This document shows positions 47,918-57,284 of a stretch of DNA of 64,000 nucleotides, piece after piece. How positions within the stretch are numbered: the first letter of the stretch is position 1; each line of letters starts with the position of its first letter. Below the pieces are notes generated by a model. The model worked only from the letters and a program-made list of their open reading frames with translations. It was not told the DNA's origin and ran no database searches. Both the position numbers and the translations under genes were made by a program. Origin of the DNA: Celeribacter baekdonensis B30 (lineage in GTDB: Bacteria; Pseudomonadota; Alphaproteobacteria; Rhodobacterales; Rhodobacteraceae). The stretch covers positions 159,953-223,952 of the forward strand of contig NZ_AMRK01000007.1 in the NCBI RefSeq assembly GCF_000299875.1, in the 5' to 3' direction.

Positions 47918-48922
47918 ATGAAACGTTTCTTGATCGGCGCAGTCTCCGCACTGAGCCTTATGTCGGCTGCCGCCGTGGCACAGGAGTACCCAGCCAAGGA
48001 AATCCAAGGGATCATCCAATGGGGCGCCGGTGGTTCGACAGACACCGTGATGCGTGCCGTGACGCCGCATGCCGAAGAGATCCTGGATGGCACAATCGTG
48101 TTGCAAAACATGACCGGCGGTGTTGGCGCCATCGCATTGAACCATGTCGCAAACGAGGATGCTGACGGCTACAAAATCTTGATGGGGGCTGAAAACCCGC
48201 TGTTGTATAAAGTCATGGGCTTTGGCGACAAAGATTACTCCGACTTTACCCCGATCAACATTCTGGCCCGCGGCACGCCCATTCTTGTGGCCGGTGCGGA
48301 TGCGCCGTTTGACGATTATGCTGGCATGATCGCATATATCAAAGAGCATCCGGGTGAAGTGCGCCTTGGGTCCACAGGTCCGGGCGGTGTGCCCTCTGTT
48401 GTCACTGCGATGATCGAAACGGTCGAAGGCGATCTTGATGTGATTTCTGTGCCTTACGATGGTGACGGCCCGGCATTGACTGCCCTGCAAGGGGGCGCAA
48501 TCGACGTGATGCCTGCGGTTTTGGGCGCTGCGATTGAAAGCGTGCGCGCCGGTAAAATCAAAGCCCTCGCCGTGGTGGATGTGCAAGAAAACGAATACCT
48601 TCCGGGCGTTGCTCCGGTGACAGCAACCAACGAAGGCTTTGCGACCTATCTGCCCTGGGGTCCGTTCTTTGGCGTTTTCGTCAAAAAAGGCACACCGGAT
48701 GATGTCGTTAAAAAACTCGAAGGCGCTTTTGCCGTGGCCGCGACCAATCCGGACTTTACCGACCTGATGGAAACCCGTGGCTTCACCTTGATGAGCATTT
48801 CGGGCGACGAAGCCGAGGCCTTCCTGACCAAATGGCAGCAAGGCACCACGTGGTTGCTCCAAGACGCTGGCATGACCAAATCTTCGCCGGAAGAGTTCGG
48901 CATCGCGCGTCCCGGCGAATAA
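47918..48922 (+). CDS. tctC: Tripartite tricarboxylate transporter substrate-binding protein
   Basis: A 334-aa TctC-type protein with signal peptide (FLIGAVSALSLMSAAAVAQE) and the family motifs IQWGAGGSTDTVMRA and GGVGAIALNHVA. It binds a carboxylated substrate in the periplasm. Cluster context suggests an alicyclic or aromatic acid. A double hairpin follows. Confidence 0.88.
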   Translation: MKRFLIGAVSALSLMSAAAVAQEYPAKEIQGIIQWGAGGSTDTVMRAVTPHAEEILDGTIVLQNMTGGVGAIALNHVANEDADGYKILMGAENPLLYKVMGFGDKDYSDFTPINILARGTPILVAGADAPFDDYAGMIAYIKEHPGEVRLGSTGPGGVPSVVTAMIETVEGDLDVISVPYDGDGPALTALQGGAIDVMPAVLGAAIESVRAGKIKALAVVDVQENEYLPGVAPVTATNEGFATYLPWGPFFGVFVKKGTPDDVVKKLEGAFAVAATNPDFTDLMETRGFTLMSISGDEAEAFLTKWQQGTTWLLQDAGMTKSSPEEFGIARPGE

Positions 48923-48942
48923 GCACCAGACGTCCAAAACGC

Positions 48943-48992
48943 GTTCGGCTTTGGCCGAACACTGGCACCGCCCTTTCCGGTAAGGGGCGGTG
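48943..48992 (+). other. Two intercistronic hairpins between tctC and tctB
   Basis: Hairpin 1: GTTCGGC-TTTG-GCCGAAC (48943-48960). Hairpin 2: CACCGCCC ... GGGCGGTG (48966-48992), followed by TTT. They sit in the 105-nt gap after the substrate-binding protein gene. Together they can stabilise or partly terminate the tctC message so that less permease is made. Confidence 0.7.
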
Positions 48993-49027
48993 TTTCAATT
49001 CACAGCAGACAAACTCTTGGAGGAGAG

Positions 49028-49600
49028 ATGCAAGATCACGTTCATCACCATGACTCGACGCGGGACGGCTCATCGGACGCTACCCCTGGTGGCATCGTCG
49101 ACAAACGTCGCCCTGGCGAGCTTGTCTTTACTGCATGTCTCGTGATCTTCAGCGGTGTCCTGCTGTGGAACGCCTATGGAATCTCCGGGTTTGAGGCGCT
49201 GTCCGGCGCGGGATCTGTCCCCATGGCCACAGCGGCCGTGATGCTGATCAGCGTGGCGATTGTCTTTTGGCGCACTGTGAAACTGTCGAAAACAGAAGAC
49301 GAAACCGTGATGGAAGACATCACACCCCCGCTCGTTATTATCCTTGCCCTGTTTCTCGTCGCCTATGGCGTCCTCTTGAAACCACTTGGATTTTTGCCAA
49401 CATCCGCGCTTTTCCTGATTGCGTCGATCAAACTTCTCTCCAAACGCAGTTGGGGTTTCACCCTGCTCGTCTCGCTGGGCAGCCTGCTCGCGATCTATCT
49501 GGTGTTCCGCATCGTGTTCACTGTCTTGATGCCCGCTGGCATCGTTCCCGAGGCTGAGGCCCTTCAGCTGTTGCGCAATCTTTTTAAAGGAGGTGCATGA
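49028..49600 (+). CDS. tctB: Tripartite tricarboxylate transporter small membrane subunit
   Basis: A 190-aa TctB-type protein with four hydrophobic helices (ELVFTACLVIFSGVLLWNAYG at the start, PLVIILALFLVAYGVLL later). The His-rich N-terminus (HVHHHD) is unusual. GGAGGAGAG precedes the ATG. It overlaps tctA by 4 nt (ATGA). Confidence 0.85.
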   Translation: MQDHVHHHDSTRDGSSDATPGGIVDKRRPGELVFTACLVIFSGVLLWNAYGISGFEALSGAGSVPMATAAVMLISVAIVFWRTVKLSKTEDETVMEDITPPLVIILALFLVAYGVLLKPLGFLPTSALFLIASIKLLSKRSWGFTLLVSLGSLLAIYLVFRIVFTVLMPAGIVPEAEALQLLRNLFKGGA

Positions 49601-51102
49601 TGGACGCGTTCATGGCATTTCTGACGATTTTCACCCATCCTGAATTGTTGGTACTTGTCGGCGTGGGCACATTTGCGGGCGTTTACGTCGGCGCGATCCC
49701 CGGCCTGTCTGTGACCATGGCCGTGTCGATCCTTATTTCCTTCACCTTCTCCTGGGATGTTTTGCCCGCGATTTCGCTGATGATCGGCATCTATATGGGC
49801 GGCGTGTACGGTGGCTCGCGCACGGCGATCCTCTTGAACATCCCCGGCGCGCCCTCTGCCATCGCCACCGCGATGGACGGTTACCCCATGGCGCAACGCG
49901 GCGAAGCCGGTGAAGCCATCGGCACCACCACCGTCATGTCGTTTTTCGGCGGTCTGGTCGGGATCGTTGTGCTGGCCGTTCTGGCCCCGGTCGTCTCGGA
50001 TTTCGCGCTTAAATTCCAACCGCGTGACTATATGCTCTTGGCCGTTCTCGGCATTCTGCTTGTCGGTTCTTTGTCCTCCGGGTCGTTGGTCAAAGGTATT
50101 TTTGCGGGCGCTCTTGGGATTGCCATTGGCGCAGTCGGCATGGACCCGTTGACCTTTACCGAACGCTTCACCTTTGACATCCCGTTGATGCGCGGCGGCA
50201 TCAACTTTATCGCCGTGATGATCGGCATGTTTGGCGTCTCCGAAGCTCTCATGCAACTCCACCACGTCGATACCCCCGCGATCCGCCAGAAAATCAACCG
50301 CATCGTTCCCTCCTTTGGCACGATCCGCAAACACTTGCCGCTGTCGCTTCAGACCTCGACCATCGGCGTTCTGATCGGCGCCCTCCCCGGCACCGGCGGC
50401 GATATCGCGGCGTTGATGGCCTATGATCACGCCAAACGCGTCACCAAAAACCCGTCCCGTCCCTTTGGCGAAGGCGCGATTGAGGGCCTTGTGGCACCGG
50501 AAACCGCCAACAATGCTGCCGTGGGCGGGGCCTTTATCCCGATGATGACGCTGGGCATTCCGGGCGACGCGGTGACCGCGATCATGATCGGCGCGCTGTT
50601 CATTCACGGGCTGAACCCCGGCCCGATGTTGATGGTCGAGCAACCCGATATGTTCTGGTTCATTGTCGGCGCTTTGGTCATGGCCAACTTCTTTATGCTG
50701 CTGTTTGGCCTCACCGGCATCAAACTGTTCACCAAAATCGTCGAAATGCCGCGCGCTGTGTTGATCCCGCTGATCCTGCTCTTGTCCATCGTCGGGGCCT
50801 ATGCGGTGAACAATTCGATCACCGATGTCTATTGGATGCTTGGCTTTGGCGTCTTTGGCTATTTCATGCGCCATTATGGCTATCCGCTTGGTCCCGTGAT
50901 CCTCGGTGTGATCCTGTCGCGCCTTTTGGATGACAATTGGCGGCGCGCCATCATTTCTGAACGCGAAGACCTTGGCCGGTTTTTCCATGGCATCGTGACC
51001 AGCCCGCTGTCGCTCGTGCTGTTTATCGCCGTGATCCTGATCTTTGCGTCGCAAACCCCGCTCTGGACCAAATTCCGCAAGAAAGAGACCGCTTCAAAAT
51101 GA
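49597..51102 (+). CDS. tctA: Tripartite tricarboxylate transporter large permease
   Basis: A 501-aa TctA permease with the two family motifs GAIPGLSVTMAVSIL near residue 30 and LGIPGDAVTAIMIGALFIHGLNPGP near 325, and about 11-12 helices. AAAGGAGGTGC precedes the ATG (a second ATG follows immediately). It works with TctB and TctC for ion-driven uptake. It overlaps the next gene by 4 nt. Confidence 0.92.
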   Translation: MMDAFMAFLTIFTHPELLVLVGVGTFAGVYVGAIPGLSVTMAVSILISFTFSWDVLPAISLMIGIYMGGVYGGSRTAILLNIPGAPSAIATAMDGYPMAQRGEAGEAIGTTTVMSFFGGLVGIVVLAVLAPVVSDFALKFQPRDYMLLAVLGILLVGSLSSGSLVKGIFAGALGIAIGAVGMDPLTFTERFTFDIPLMRGGINFIAVMIGMFGVSEALMQLHHVDTPAIRQKINRIVPSFGTIRKHLPLSLQTSTIGVLIGALPGTGGDIAALMAYDHAKRVTKNPSRPFGEGAIEGLVAPETANNAAVGGAFIPMMTLGIPGDAVTAIMIGALFIHGLNPGPMLMVEQPDMFWFIVGALVMANFFMLLFGLTGIKLFTKIVEMPRAVLIPLILLLSIVGAYAVNNSITDVYWMLGFGVFGYFMRHYGYPLGPVILGVILSRLLDDNWRRAIISEREDLGRFFHGIVTSPLSLVLFIAVILIFASQTPLWTKFRKKETASK

Positions 51103-51932
51103 GTGCTCCCGACATTCTCCTCGGCCTGATCGGCGACAATATCGCCGCCTCCCGCTCCCCGCGTCTGCATGAGCTCTGCGGCGCACAAAACGGCAAGCAT
51201 GTCCGCTATGACCGCCTTGTCCCGCATGACATCGGTGCAAGCTGGGACACGATTTTCGCAGGGCTGGCGGCCAAGGGCTATCGCGGCACCAATGTGACTT
51301 ACCCTTACAAGGAAAAAGTGGTGGCCAAGGTCGAGATTGATGATCCTCTGGTGCGGGCGATCGGCGCGGTCAACACCGCTATTTTCGAGAACGGCCACAC
51401 CAAAGGCTTTAACACCGACTATTCCGGCTTTGTCGCCGCCTACACCCGCCAGCGCGCCGCGATGCCCACGGGAGTCACCTTGATGATCGGCACTGGCGGT
51501 GTGGGCCGGGCTGTGGCCTTTGGCCTCATTGCCCTTGGTGCGGCTGAAATTCGTCTGGTCGATATGGACCGCGCCAAGGCCGAGGACCTTGCTGCCGATC
51601 TGCGCACCGCCGCGCCCGACACCACGGTCACGGTCTTTGACAGCGCCGCAGAGGCCGCCAAAGGTGCCGCCGGTTTGATCAATTGCACACCCGTTGGTAT
51701 GGTTGGCAAAGAGGGAACCCCCCTGCCCGCCACAGCGATGGAGGGGGCCGAATGGGCCTTTGATGCGGTTTACACACCCGTCGAGACCGAATTTTTGACC
51801 GATGCCGCGGCCCAAGGTCTCGACATCATCTCGGGCTGGGAATTGTTCTTTTTCCAAGGCGTTCACGCTTGGGGCCTGTTCACCAACCTGCCGCTTGACC
51901 AAGACCGCCTGCGCCAAGATCTTTTGTCCTAA
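51099..51932 (+). CDS. Shikimate/quinate dehydrogenase family protein
   Basis: A 277-aa AroE-type protein: substrate-binding IAASRSPRLHELC, GTNVTYPYKEKV (catalytic Lys), AVNTAIF, nucleotide-binding IGTGGVGRAVAFGL and the C-terminal FFFQGVHAWGLF. The context (transporter and dehydroshikimate dehydratase) points to catabolic quinate/shikimate dehydrogenase rather than biosynthesis. The start overlaps tctA by 4 nt, a strong sign that the transported substrate is the dehydrogenase substrate. After NAD domain, the residue VDMDRAKAE favours NAD(H) over NADP(H), tentatively. Confidence 0.88.
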   Translation: MSAPDILLGLIGDNIAASRSPRLHELCGAQNGKHVRYDRLVPHDIGASWDTIFAGLAAKGYRGTNVTYPYKEKVVAKVEIDDPLVRAIGAVNTAIFENGHTKGFNTDYSGFVAAYTRQRAAMPTGVTLMIGTGGVGRAVAFGLIALGAAEIRLVDMDRAKAEDLAADLRTAAPDTTVTVFDSAAEAAKGAAGLINCTPVGMVGKEGTPLPATAMEGAEWAFDAVYTPVETEFLTDAAAQGLDIISGWELFFFQGVHAWGLFTNLPLDQDRLRQDLLS

Positions 51933-51961
51933 GCTCACTTAAGCTGTCCAAGGAGCCTGCC

Positions 51962-53848
51962 ATGAAAACCTCGATTGCGACCGTTTCTGTTTCCGGCGAT
52001 CTGCGCGAAAAACTCGACGCCATTGCGGCGGCCGGGTTTGATGGGATCGAGATTTTCGAGCAAGACTTCATCGCCTTTGACGGCAGCCCGCGTGATGTGG
52101 GCAATATGATCCGCGATCACGGGTTGGAAATTTCCCTGTTCCAACCCTTCCGCGATTTCGAAGGTCTGCCCGAACCCCTGCGCGCCAAGGCCTTTGACCG
52201 GGCCGAGCGCAAATTCGATCTCATGCAGGAACTTGGCACCGATTTGGTGTTGGTCTGTTCGTCGTGCCATCCACAGGCTTTGGGCGGGATTGACCGTGCC
52301 GCAGCCGATTTTCGCGAGCTGGGCGAACGGGCCGCAAAACGCGGTCTGCGTGTGGGCTATGAGGCGCTGTGTTGGGGCAAACATGTGAACGATCACCGCG
52401 ACGCTTGGGAAATCGTGCGCCGGGCGGATCACCCGAACATCGGCATCATCCTCGACAGTTTTCACACACTGGCGCGCAAAACCGCGCCCGACAGCATCCG
52501 CTCGATCCCCGGCGACAAAATCTTTTTCGTTCAGATGGCCGATGCGCCGCTGATCGACATGGACCTGCTCTATTGGTCGCGCCACTTTCGCAATATGCCC
52601 GGCGAGGGCGATCTTGATGTGACGGGATTCACCCGCGCCGTCATGGCGGCGGGCTATACGGGGCCGATTTCGTTGGAGATTTTCAACGACCATTTCCGTG
52701 GCTCCAACACCAAACAAGTGGCCAATGATGGCTATCGCTCCCTCATCGCCTTGATGGATGATGTGCATCGCGCCGAACCGGGCCTCAAACTCGACCTGCC
52801 CGCCCTGCCCCAGCGCGTCAAGCCCGAAGGCGTGTCCTTCGTCGAATTTGCCACCCGCGGCAAAGAGGCCGAAACCCTGAGCGAGCTGCTCAAAACCCTC
52901 GGGTTTGCCCGCGCCGCCACCCATCGCAACAAAGCCGTCACACTGTGGCAACAGGGCGACATCCGCCTTGTCATCAATGAGGAAACCGACGGCCACGCCG
53001 CCCATGCTTACAACGCGCGGGGCACGACCGTTTGCGATCTTGGCATTCTGGTCAACTCCGCACAGGACGTGATCACCCGCGCCACAGCCACGGGGGCACA
53101 GAGTTTTTCCCAAGACCTCGACATTGGCGAATTGGACATTCCGGCGATCCGGGGCCTTGGCGGCTCTGTGATGCATTTCATCGACAAAGAGACGGGTCTG
53201 GATCGGGTCTGGGAGGTGGAATTCAAGGTCGCAGATGCACCCGATTTGACCGGGGTCGGTCTGATGCATATCGACCATATCGCCCAGACGATGAGCTATG
53301 AGGATATGCTGAGTTGGACCCTGTTCTACACCGCCATTTTTGATGTCGAGAAAAGCCCGATGGTCGATGTGATCGACCCTGACGGGTTGGTGCGCTCGCA
53401 AGTGATCGAAACCCGCGATGGGGCGTTTCGCATCACCCTCAACGGCGCGGACACGCATCGCACTTTGGCGGGACAGTTTCTGGCCGACACCTTTGGCGCT
53501 TCGGTGCAACACATCGCGTTGGCAACGGCTGATATTTTTGACACCGCCGCAAAATTGGCAGGGCGCGGTTTTGCGCCCTTGCCGATTTCCCCCAACTATT
53601 ACGACGATCTCGCCGCACGGTTCGATTTCCCGCCGGGTCTTCTTGAGAAAATGAAAGCCGCACATGTACTCTATGATCGCGATGAGAAAGGCGAGTTCTT
53701 TCAGCTCTATTCCGGCAGTTTCGCCGGTGGGTTGTTCTTTGAAATCCTTCAACGTGGAAGCTACATGGGATTTGGCGCGCCGAACGCGCCGTTCCGTATT
53801 GCCGCCCAAAAACGGCGCCTGCGCCCAAAAGGTATGCCGTTGCGCTGA
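51962..53848 (+). CDS. quiC: 3-dehydroshikimate dehydratase fused to HPPD-like domain (QuiC-type)
   Basis: A 628-aa fusion. The N-terminal half (~1-270) is an AP_endonuc_2 TIM barrel with FDGIEIFEQDFI, VCSSCHPQALGG, YEALCWGKHVND and ILDSFHTLAR. The C-terminal half (~290-610) is a vicinal-oxygen-chelate domain like 4-hydroxyphenylpyruvate dioxygenase; it has the His, His, Glu metal triad (MHIDHIAQ, VQHIALAT, FFEILQRG). This matches the QuiC1 type of Pseudomonas that turns 3-dehydroshikimate into protocatechuate. The HPPD-like part probably has no tyrosine-pathway role. Confidence 0.85.
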   Translation: MKTSIATVSVSGDLREKLDAIAAAGFDGIEIFEQDFIAFDGSPRDVGNMIRDHGLEISLFQPFRDFEGLPEPLRAKAFDRAERKFDLMQELGTDLVLVCSSCHPQALGGIDRAAADFRELGERAAKRGLRVGYEALCWGKHVNDHRDAWEIVRRADHPNIGIILDSFHTLARKTAPDSIRSIPGDKIFFVQMADAPLIDMDLLYWSRHFRNMPGEGDLDVTGFTRAVMAAGYTGPISLEIFNDHFRGSNTKQVANDGYRSLIALMDDVHRAEPGLKLDLPALPQRVKPEGVSFVEFATRGKEAETLSELLKTLGFARAATHRNKAVTLWQQGDIRLVINEETDGHAAHAYNARGTTVCDLGILVNSAQDVITRATATGAQSFSQDLDIGELDIPAIRGLGGSVMHFIDKETGLDRVWEVEFKVADAPDLTGVGLMHIDHIAQTMSYEDMLSWTLFYTAIFDVEKSPMVDVIDPDGLVRSQVIETRDGAFRITLNGADTHRTLAGQFLADTFGASVQHIALATADIFDTAAKLAGRGFAPLPISPNYYDDLAARFDFPPGLLEKMKAAHVLYDRDEKGEFFQLYSGSFAGGLFFEILQRGSYMGFGAPNAPFRIAAQKRRLRPKGMPLR

Positions 53849-53852
53849 CCGA

Positions 53853-54626
53853 TCAGCTCGGCAGGTTGTTCAGCCCTGTCGCCGACACGCCGCCATCGGC
53901 CAAAAGGGTCTGGCCCGTGACATAGGCGGCACCGTCCCCGGCCAAAAAGGCGACGATGGCGGCGATGTCTTCAGGCCGCCCCACCCGGCCCAAAGGCACT
54001 CTTTGCGCGCGGGCTTGCTCCAACCCTTCCTTGGCATAGATTGCCGCCGTCAGAGGCGTGCGGATCATCCCCGGGGCCACCGCATTGACCCGAATGCCAT
54101 CGGACGCCCATTCCATCGCCAGATTTTCCACCAGTGAAATCACCGCAGCCTTGGCAGGTGCGTAGGCCGCCTGACCCAGATGCGCTTGCATCCCCGACAT
54201 CGACGCGACGACAACAATCGTGCCCTTGGACGCCTTGAGCGCGGGATAAAACGCCTGTGCCAGAACGAAGGTTGAGCGCACATTGAGATTGAACATGCGG
54301 TCCCATTCCTCAAGCGATTGCTCGGCCAAGGGCGCGGGCTTGCCGGCCCCGGCGTTTGAGACAAACACATCCAGCCCGCCCAGAAACCCAAGCGCCTTTG
54401 CCGCGATATCGCGCGCAACCTCGGCGTCTCCCAAATCTCCCGTCAAAAACAAGACCTCGGCCCCGTAGCGTTCAAGATCGGCAATCAGTGCCGCGGGGAC
54501 GGGATTGCGCCCCGATGCGGTTGTCACAATTTTTGCAGGACGGCCCGCAGCCTGCGCCTCTCGTGCCATCTGGCGCAATGTCGCACCCCCAATGCCCTCG
54601 CTTCCACCTGTCAACATAATCCGCAT
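53853..54626 (-). CDS. Short-chain dehydrogenase/reductase
   Basis: A 257-aa SDR with Rossmann TGGSEGIGGATL, SNAGAG, catalytic Ser (ASMSGMQ) and Tyr-x3-Lys (YAPAK), and cofactor loop VAPGMIRTPLTA. It is convergent with quiC (4 nt gap) and divergent from the SDR at 54800. Likely oxidises a ring alcohol of the alicyclic substrate; not proven. Confidence 0.85.
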   Translation of the reverse strand: MRIMLTGGSEGIGGATLRQMAREAQAAGRPAKIVTTASGRNPVPAALIADLERYGAEVLFLTGDLGDAEVARDIAAKALGFLGGLDVFVSNAGAGKPAPLAEQSLEEWDRMFNLNVRSTFVLAQAFYPALKASKGTIVVVASMSGMQAHLGQAAYAPAKAAVISLVENLAMEWASDGIRVNAVAPGMIRTPLTAAIYAKEGLEQARAQRVPLGRVGRPEDIAAIVAFLAGDGAAYVTGQTLLADGGVSATGLNNLPS

Positions 54627-54799
54627 GATCGTCCTCCCTGTCGCGCGTTGGAGGACAGAATTTCAAACCCCATAAGGGGCAACAATGGACATTTCCCTAA
54701 GAGCCTTAAACCTTTCGTAAATATCCAAGATTTTTCACGCCTCGTGCATCGCGCCACCCGTCAAATTCCCTCAACGTATCGCGATCGCATAGGGGAGGC

Positions 54800-55561
54800 A
54801 TGCAGATGAATTTCAAAGGCAAAACAGTTGTCATCACCGGCGGGGCCGCAGGCATTGGCTGGGCTACGGCCAACCTTTTCGCCGTGCGCGGCGCACGTGT
54901 GGCTTTGCTGGATCTCAACGGCGATCTGGCCCAGCACCGCGCAGGCGAACTGGGGGCGGATCATCTTGGCCTTGCGGTCGATGTGACCGACGAGCGGGCG
55001 GTGATCTCGACCTTGAATGAGATTGGCCCGGTCGACATTTTGGTCAACAACGCAGGTCTTGGCGACGTCAATACGCCGACAGTCGATCAAACCCTCGCCC
55101 ATGTCCGGCGTTTGCTCGACATCCATCTTGTGGGCAGCTTTTTGATGAGCCGCGAAGTGGCGCGGGGCATGATCGACAGCGGGCACGGCGGGGCCATTGT
55201 CAACCTCGCCTCCATCGCCGCCCTCACCGGCCTACCCCGGCGCAATGCCTATGGCGCGGCCAAGGCAGGGCTTGTGGCAATGACAAAATCCATGGCCGCC
55301 GAATGGGGCCGTCAAGGCATTCGTGTCAACGCGGTGGCCCCCGGCTATGTCGCCACCGATCTTGTGCGCGGGCTGATCCGGGATGGGCTTTTGGCCAAAG
55401 ACAAGATCCTCAGACGGACCCCATTGGGGAGGATGATCGACCCGTCTGAAATTGGCGAAGCCATTGCCTTTCTCGCCTCCGATGCCGCCTCTGCCATCAC
55501 TGGCACCGTGCTTTCGGTCGATGCCGGTTGGATGGCCTATGGGGCCGCAGAGGATCTTTAG
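54800..55561 (+). CDS. Short-chain dehydrogenase/reductase
   Basis: A 253-aa classical SDR: TGGAAGIGWATA, VDILVNNAGLG, catalytic Ser (LASIAA), YGAAK and C-terminal SVDAGWMAYG. ATG at 54800 or 54806. It is convergent with the NIPSNAP gene (11 nt). Divergent SDR genes here share a 173-bp promoter region that holds no clear operator. Confidence 0.87.
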   Translation: MQMNFKGKTVVITGGAAGIGWATANLFAVRGARVALLDLNGDLAQHRAGELGADHLGLAVDVTDERAVISTLNEIGPVDILVNNAGLGDVNTPTVDQTLAHVRRLLDIHLVGSFLMSREVARGMIDSGHGGAIVNLASIAALTGLPRRNAYGAAKAGLVAMTKSMAAEWGRQGIRVNAVAPGYVATDLVRGLIRDGLLAKDKILRRTPLGRMIDPSEIGEAIAFLASDAASAITGTVLSVDAGWMAYGAAEDL

Positions 55562-55572
55562 CGCGATGATCT

Positions 55573-56139
55573 TTAACGCAGCGGAGAAACCGCAATCGGA
55601 CGCAGGATTTCGTGGCGCGTCGCGCCTTGTGATGTGGCCATCGGATCGCCACCCCACAGCGTGACGGTCTCGCCCGGAGTTTCACCGGACATCACCCGCC
55701 AGCGAGCGACCAAGGGCTCATCGCTTTGCACCTCTTTGCCAAAGGTCAGACTTTGAAGACCCGGCGCAAACAGCGGGCCGATCGTGTCATTCGGGTGCTG
55801 GGTTTTGCGTCCCGCCTCCGCCGCGTCCAAGGCAACACTTCCCTCAATCCGGGTCATCATCATATTGCGCTGCGCGACGATGAGCGGAAAACCATATGGC
55901 ACGAACCCCTCGATCCAGTCACGGTTCGCCGCAAACCCAACCCGCGCTGCGGCGCGTTCCTCAAGGCTTTCGTAAATCCACAAATGGTAGAGCCGGTTGA
56001 GCGCGCCAGTGTCGGTCAACCAATATCCCGCCATCGGCAAATGAGAGGTCAGCGCCTTCATCCCCGTGCGCATCAACAGCGCCAGATACTCTGACCCGGT
56101 TCCGGGTTTGAGGTCATAGACCCGCAATTCGTAAATCAT
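55573..56139 (-). CDS. NIPSNAP-family protein
   Basis: A 188-aa protein with two ferredoxin-like halves: MIYELRVYDLKPGT, MAGYWLTDTGALNRLYHLWIYES, then a second repeat with LQSLTFGKEVQS. NIPSNAP proteins are of poorly known function but are frequent in aromatic or alicyclic degradation clusters. ATG at 56139 follows GGAGGATGAT. It lies downstream of, and on the same strand as, the AraC gene. Confidence 0.8.
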   Translation of the reverse strand: MIYELRVYDLKPGTGSEYLALLMRTGMKALTSHLPMAGYWLTDTGALNRLYHLWIYESLEERAAARVGFAANRDWIEGFVPYGFPLIVAQRNMMMTRIEGSVALDAAEAGRKTQHPNDTIGPLFAPGLQSLTFGKEVQSDEPLVARWRVMSGETPGETVTLWGGDPMATSQGATRHEILRPIAVSPLR

Positions 56140-56220
56140 ATCATCCTCCACATTGCGCTTGGACAATTCCACGGCTGGCACCGGGAAAACATGTAGAGAG
56201 CGCGGTTTGACTTGGACGAT

Positions 56221-57126
56221 TCACGCCTTTTGCCGCTCTGTTTGATAGGTCTCGCGATAGGCGCCGGGCGGTTGACCCACACGTTGCGAAAAGAAGCGCG
56301 AAAAATAGGCCGGGTCTTCGAACCCAAGATCATATCCCACCTCGGCCACGGTCATCGTCATATAGATCAAACACCGCTTGGCCTCGATCACCACCCGTTC
56401 ATGCAAAAGCTGTGAGGCGGTTTTGCCCACCCGTGCCTTGCAGGCCAGATTGAGCCTTTGGATGGAAACGCCCAGTTTGGAAGCATAAAATTCAAGCCCC
56501 TTTTCGGATTTGAAATGGGTCTCCAAGATTTCGCGGTATCGGCACAGGAGGTCATAATCGCGGTCCACGCGCTGGGTTTCCTCTGCCCCAACCTCAAGCC
56601 GCAACCGCATCAGCGCCACGAGAATACGCTCGAACTGCGCCTTGATCGCCAAGCGCCGCCCCGGCGCATTCCACGTATATTCGCGCCGCATCCACTCAAA
56701 ACTCTCGCGCAAGGTGCCGCAATTTGGGTCACCCTCAATCAGGGCATAGGCCGCGGGATGCTCCAAAGCGTCGGCAAAGCGCGCGTCGCCTTGGGTCGTT
56801 GCCTTGGCGTAGGTGCAGGCGGCAGTGATCACAAAGCCATCCGTGCCCGGCAAAAACCGGATTTCATGCACCATTGCCACTGGGATGACCACCATTGCAG
56901 GCACGGGGATTGCATAGGTCCGGGCTTCGATCTGGATCTCGCCACCGCCGCGCTCCACGAACAAAAGCTGGACGTGATCTGGATGCGCATGGGCGCGAAT
57001 TGTCCAATCATTGGCGCCGGACCGATCGCGGATCGGTTCAACGTGAATGAAGTCAAGCTCCACCTCCGCAAGGGTATCTCCGTAGAGATAGTAGCGCGGA
57101 ATCGGTTGCTCTGCTGAGATCAGCAT
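56221..57126 (-). CDS. AraC-family transcriptional regulator
   Basis: A 301-aa regulator with an N-terminal cupin sensor (AHPDHVQLLFVERGGGEI) and C-terminal double HTH (LEFYASKLGVSIQRLN; VAEVGYDLGFEDPAYFSRFF). The HTH resembles PobR-type activators of hydroxybenzoate genes. The ATG at 57126 has GAGGAGG upstream; a longer frame to 57270 is rejected. It is divergent from the flavoprotein at 57285, 158 bp away, so likely activates flavoprotein-SDR genes and perhaps NIPSNAP. The effector is presumably an aromatic acid (inference). Confidence 0.85.
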   Translation of the reverse strand: MLISAEQPIPRYYLYGDTLAEVELDFIHVEPIRDRSGANDWTIRAHAHPDHVQLLFVERGGGEIQIEARTYAIPVPAMVVIPVAMVHEIRFLPGTDGFVITAACTYAKATTQGDARFADALEHPAAYALIEGDPNCGTLRESFEWMRREYTWNAPGRRLAIKAQFERILVALMRLRLEVGAEETQRVDRDYDLLCRYREILETHFKSEKGLEFYASKLGVSIQRLNLACKARVGKTASQLLHERVVIEAKRCLIYMTMTVAEVGYDLGFEDPAYFSRFFSQRVGQPPGAYRETYQTERQKA

Positions 57127-57284
57127 GGGGTGTATCCTCCTCTTTGCTCCCAGTTCCTCCCCCGGGAGCACCTGTGAATAGTGCAATGAATATCGGCGTC
57201 CGTCCATTCGCGTGACACAGGGCATTTGCCATATCTCAACCATGGGAGGCGGCTGATCCGCGCCGCACAAAAGGAGGAGAAATC

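Noticed and set aside
49564..51054. Minus-strand frame (496 codons) opposite tctA, rich in Asp/His/Arg
   Set aside because: Shadow of the hydrophobic TctA codons; no recognisable domain.
51935..53809. Long minus-strand frame (624 codons) opposite quiC
   Set aside because: Same shadow effect; the plus strand has complete TIM-barrel and HPPD-like motifs.
51962..53848. Tyrosine catabolic 4-hydroxyphenylpyruvate dioxygenase
   Set aside because: The HPPD-like half is fused to a dehydratase barrel and lies in a quinate-type operon; no homogentisate genes nearby.
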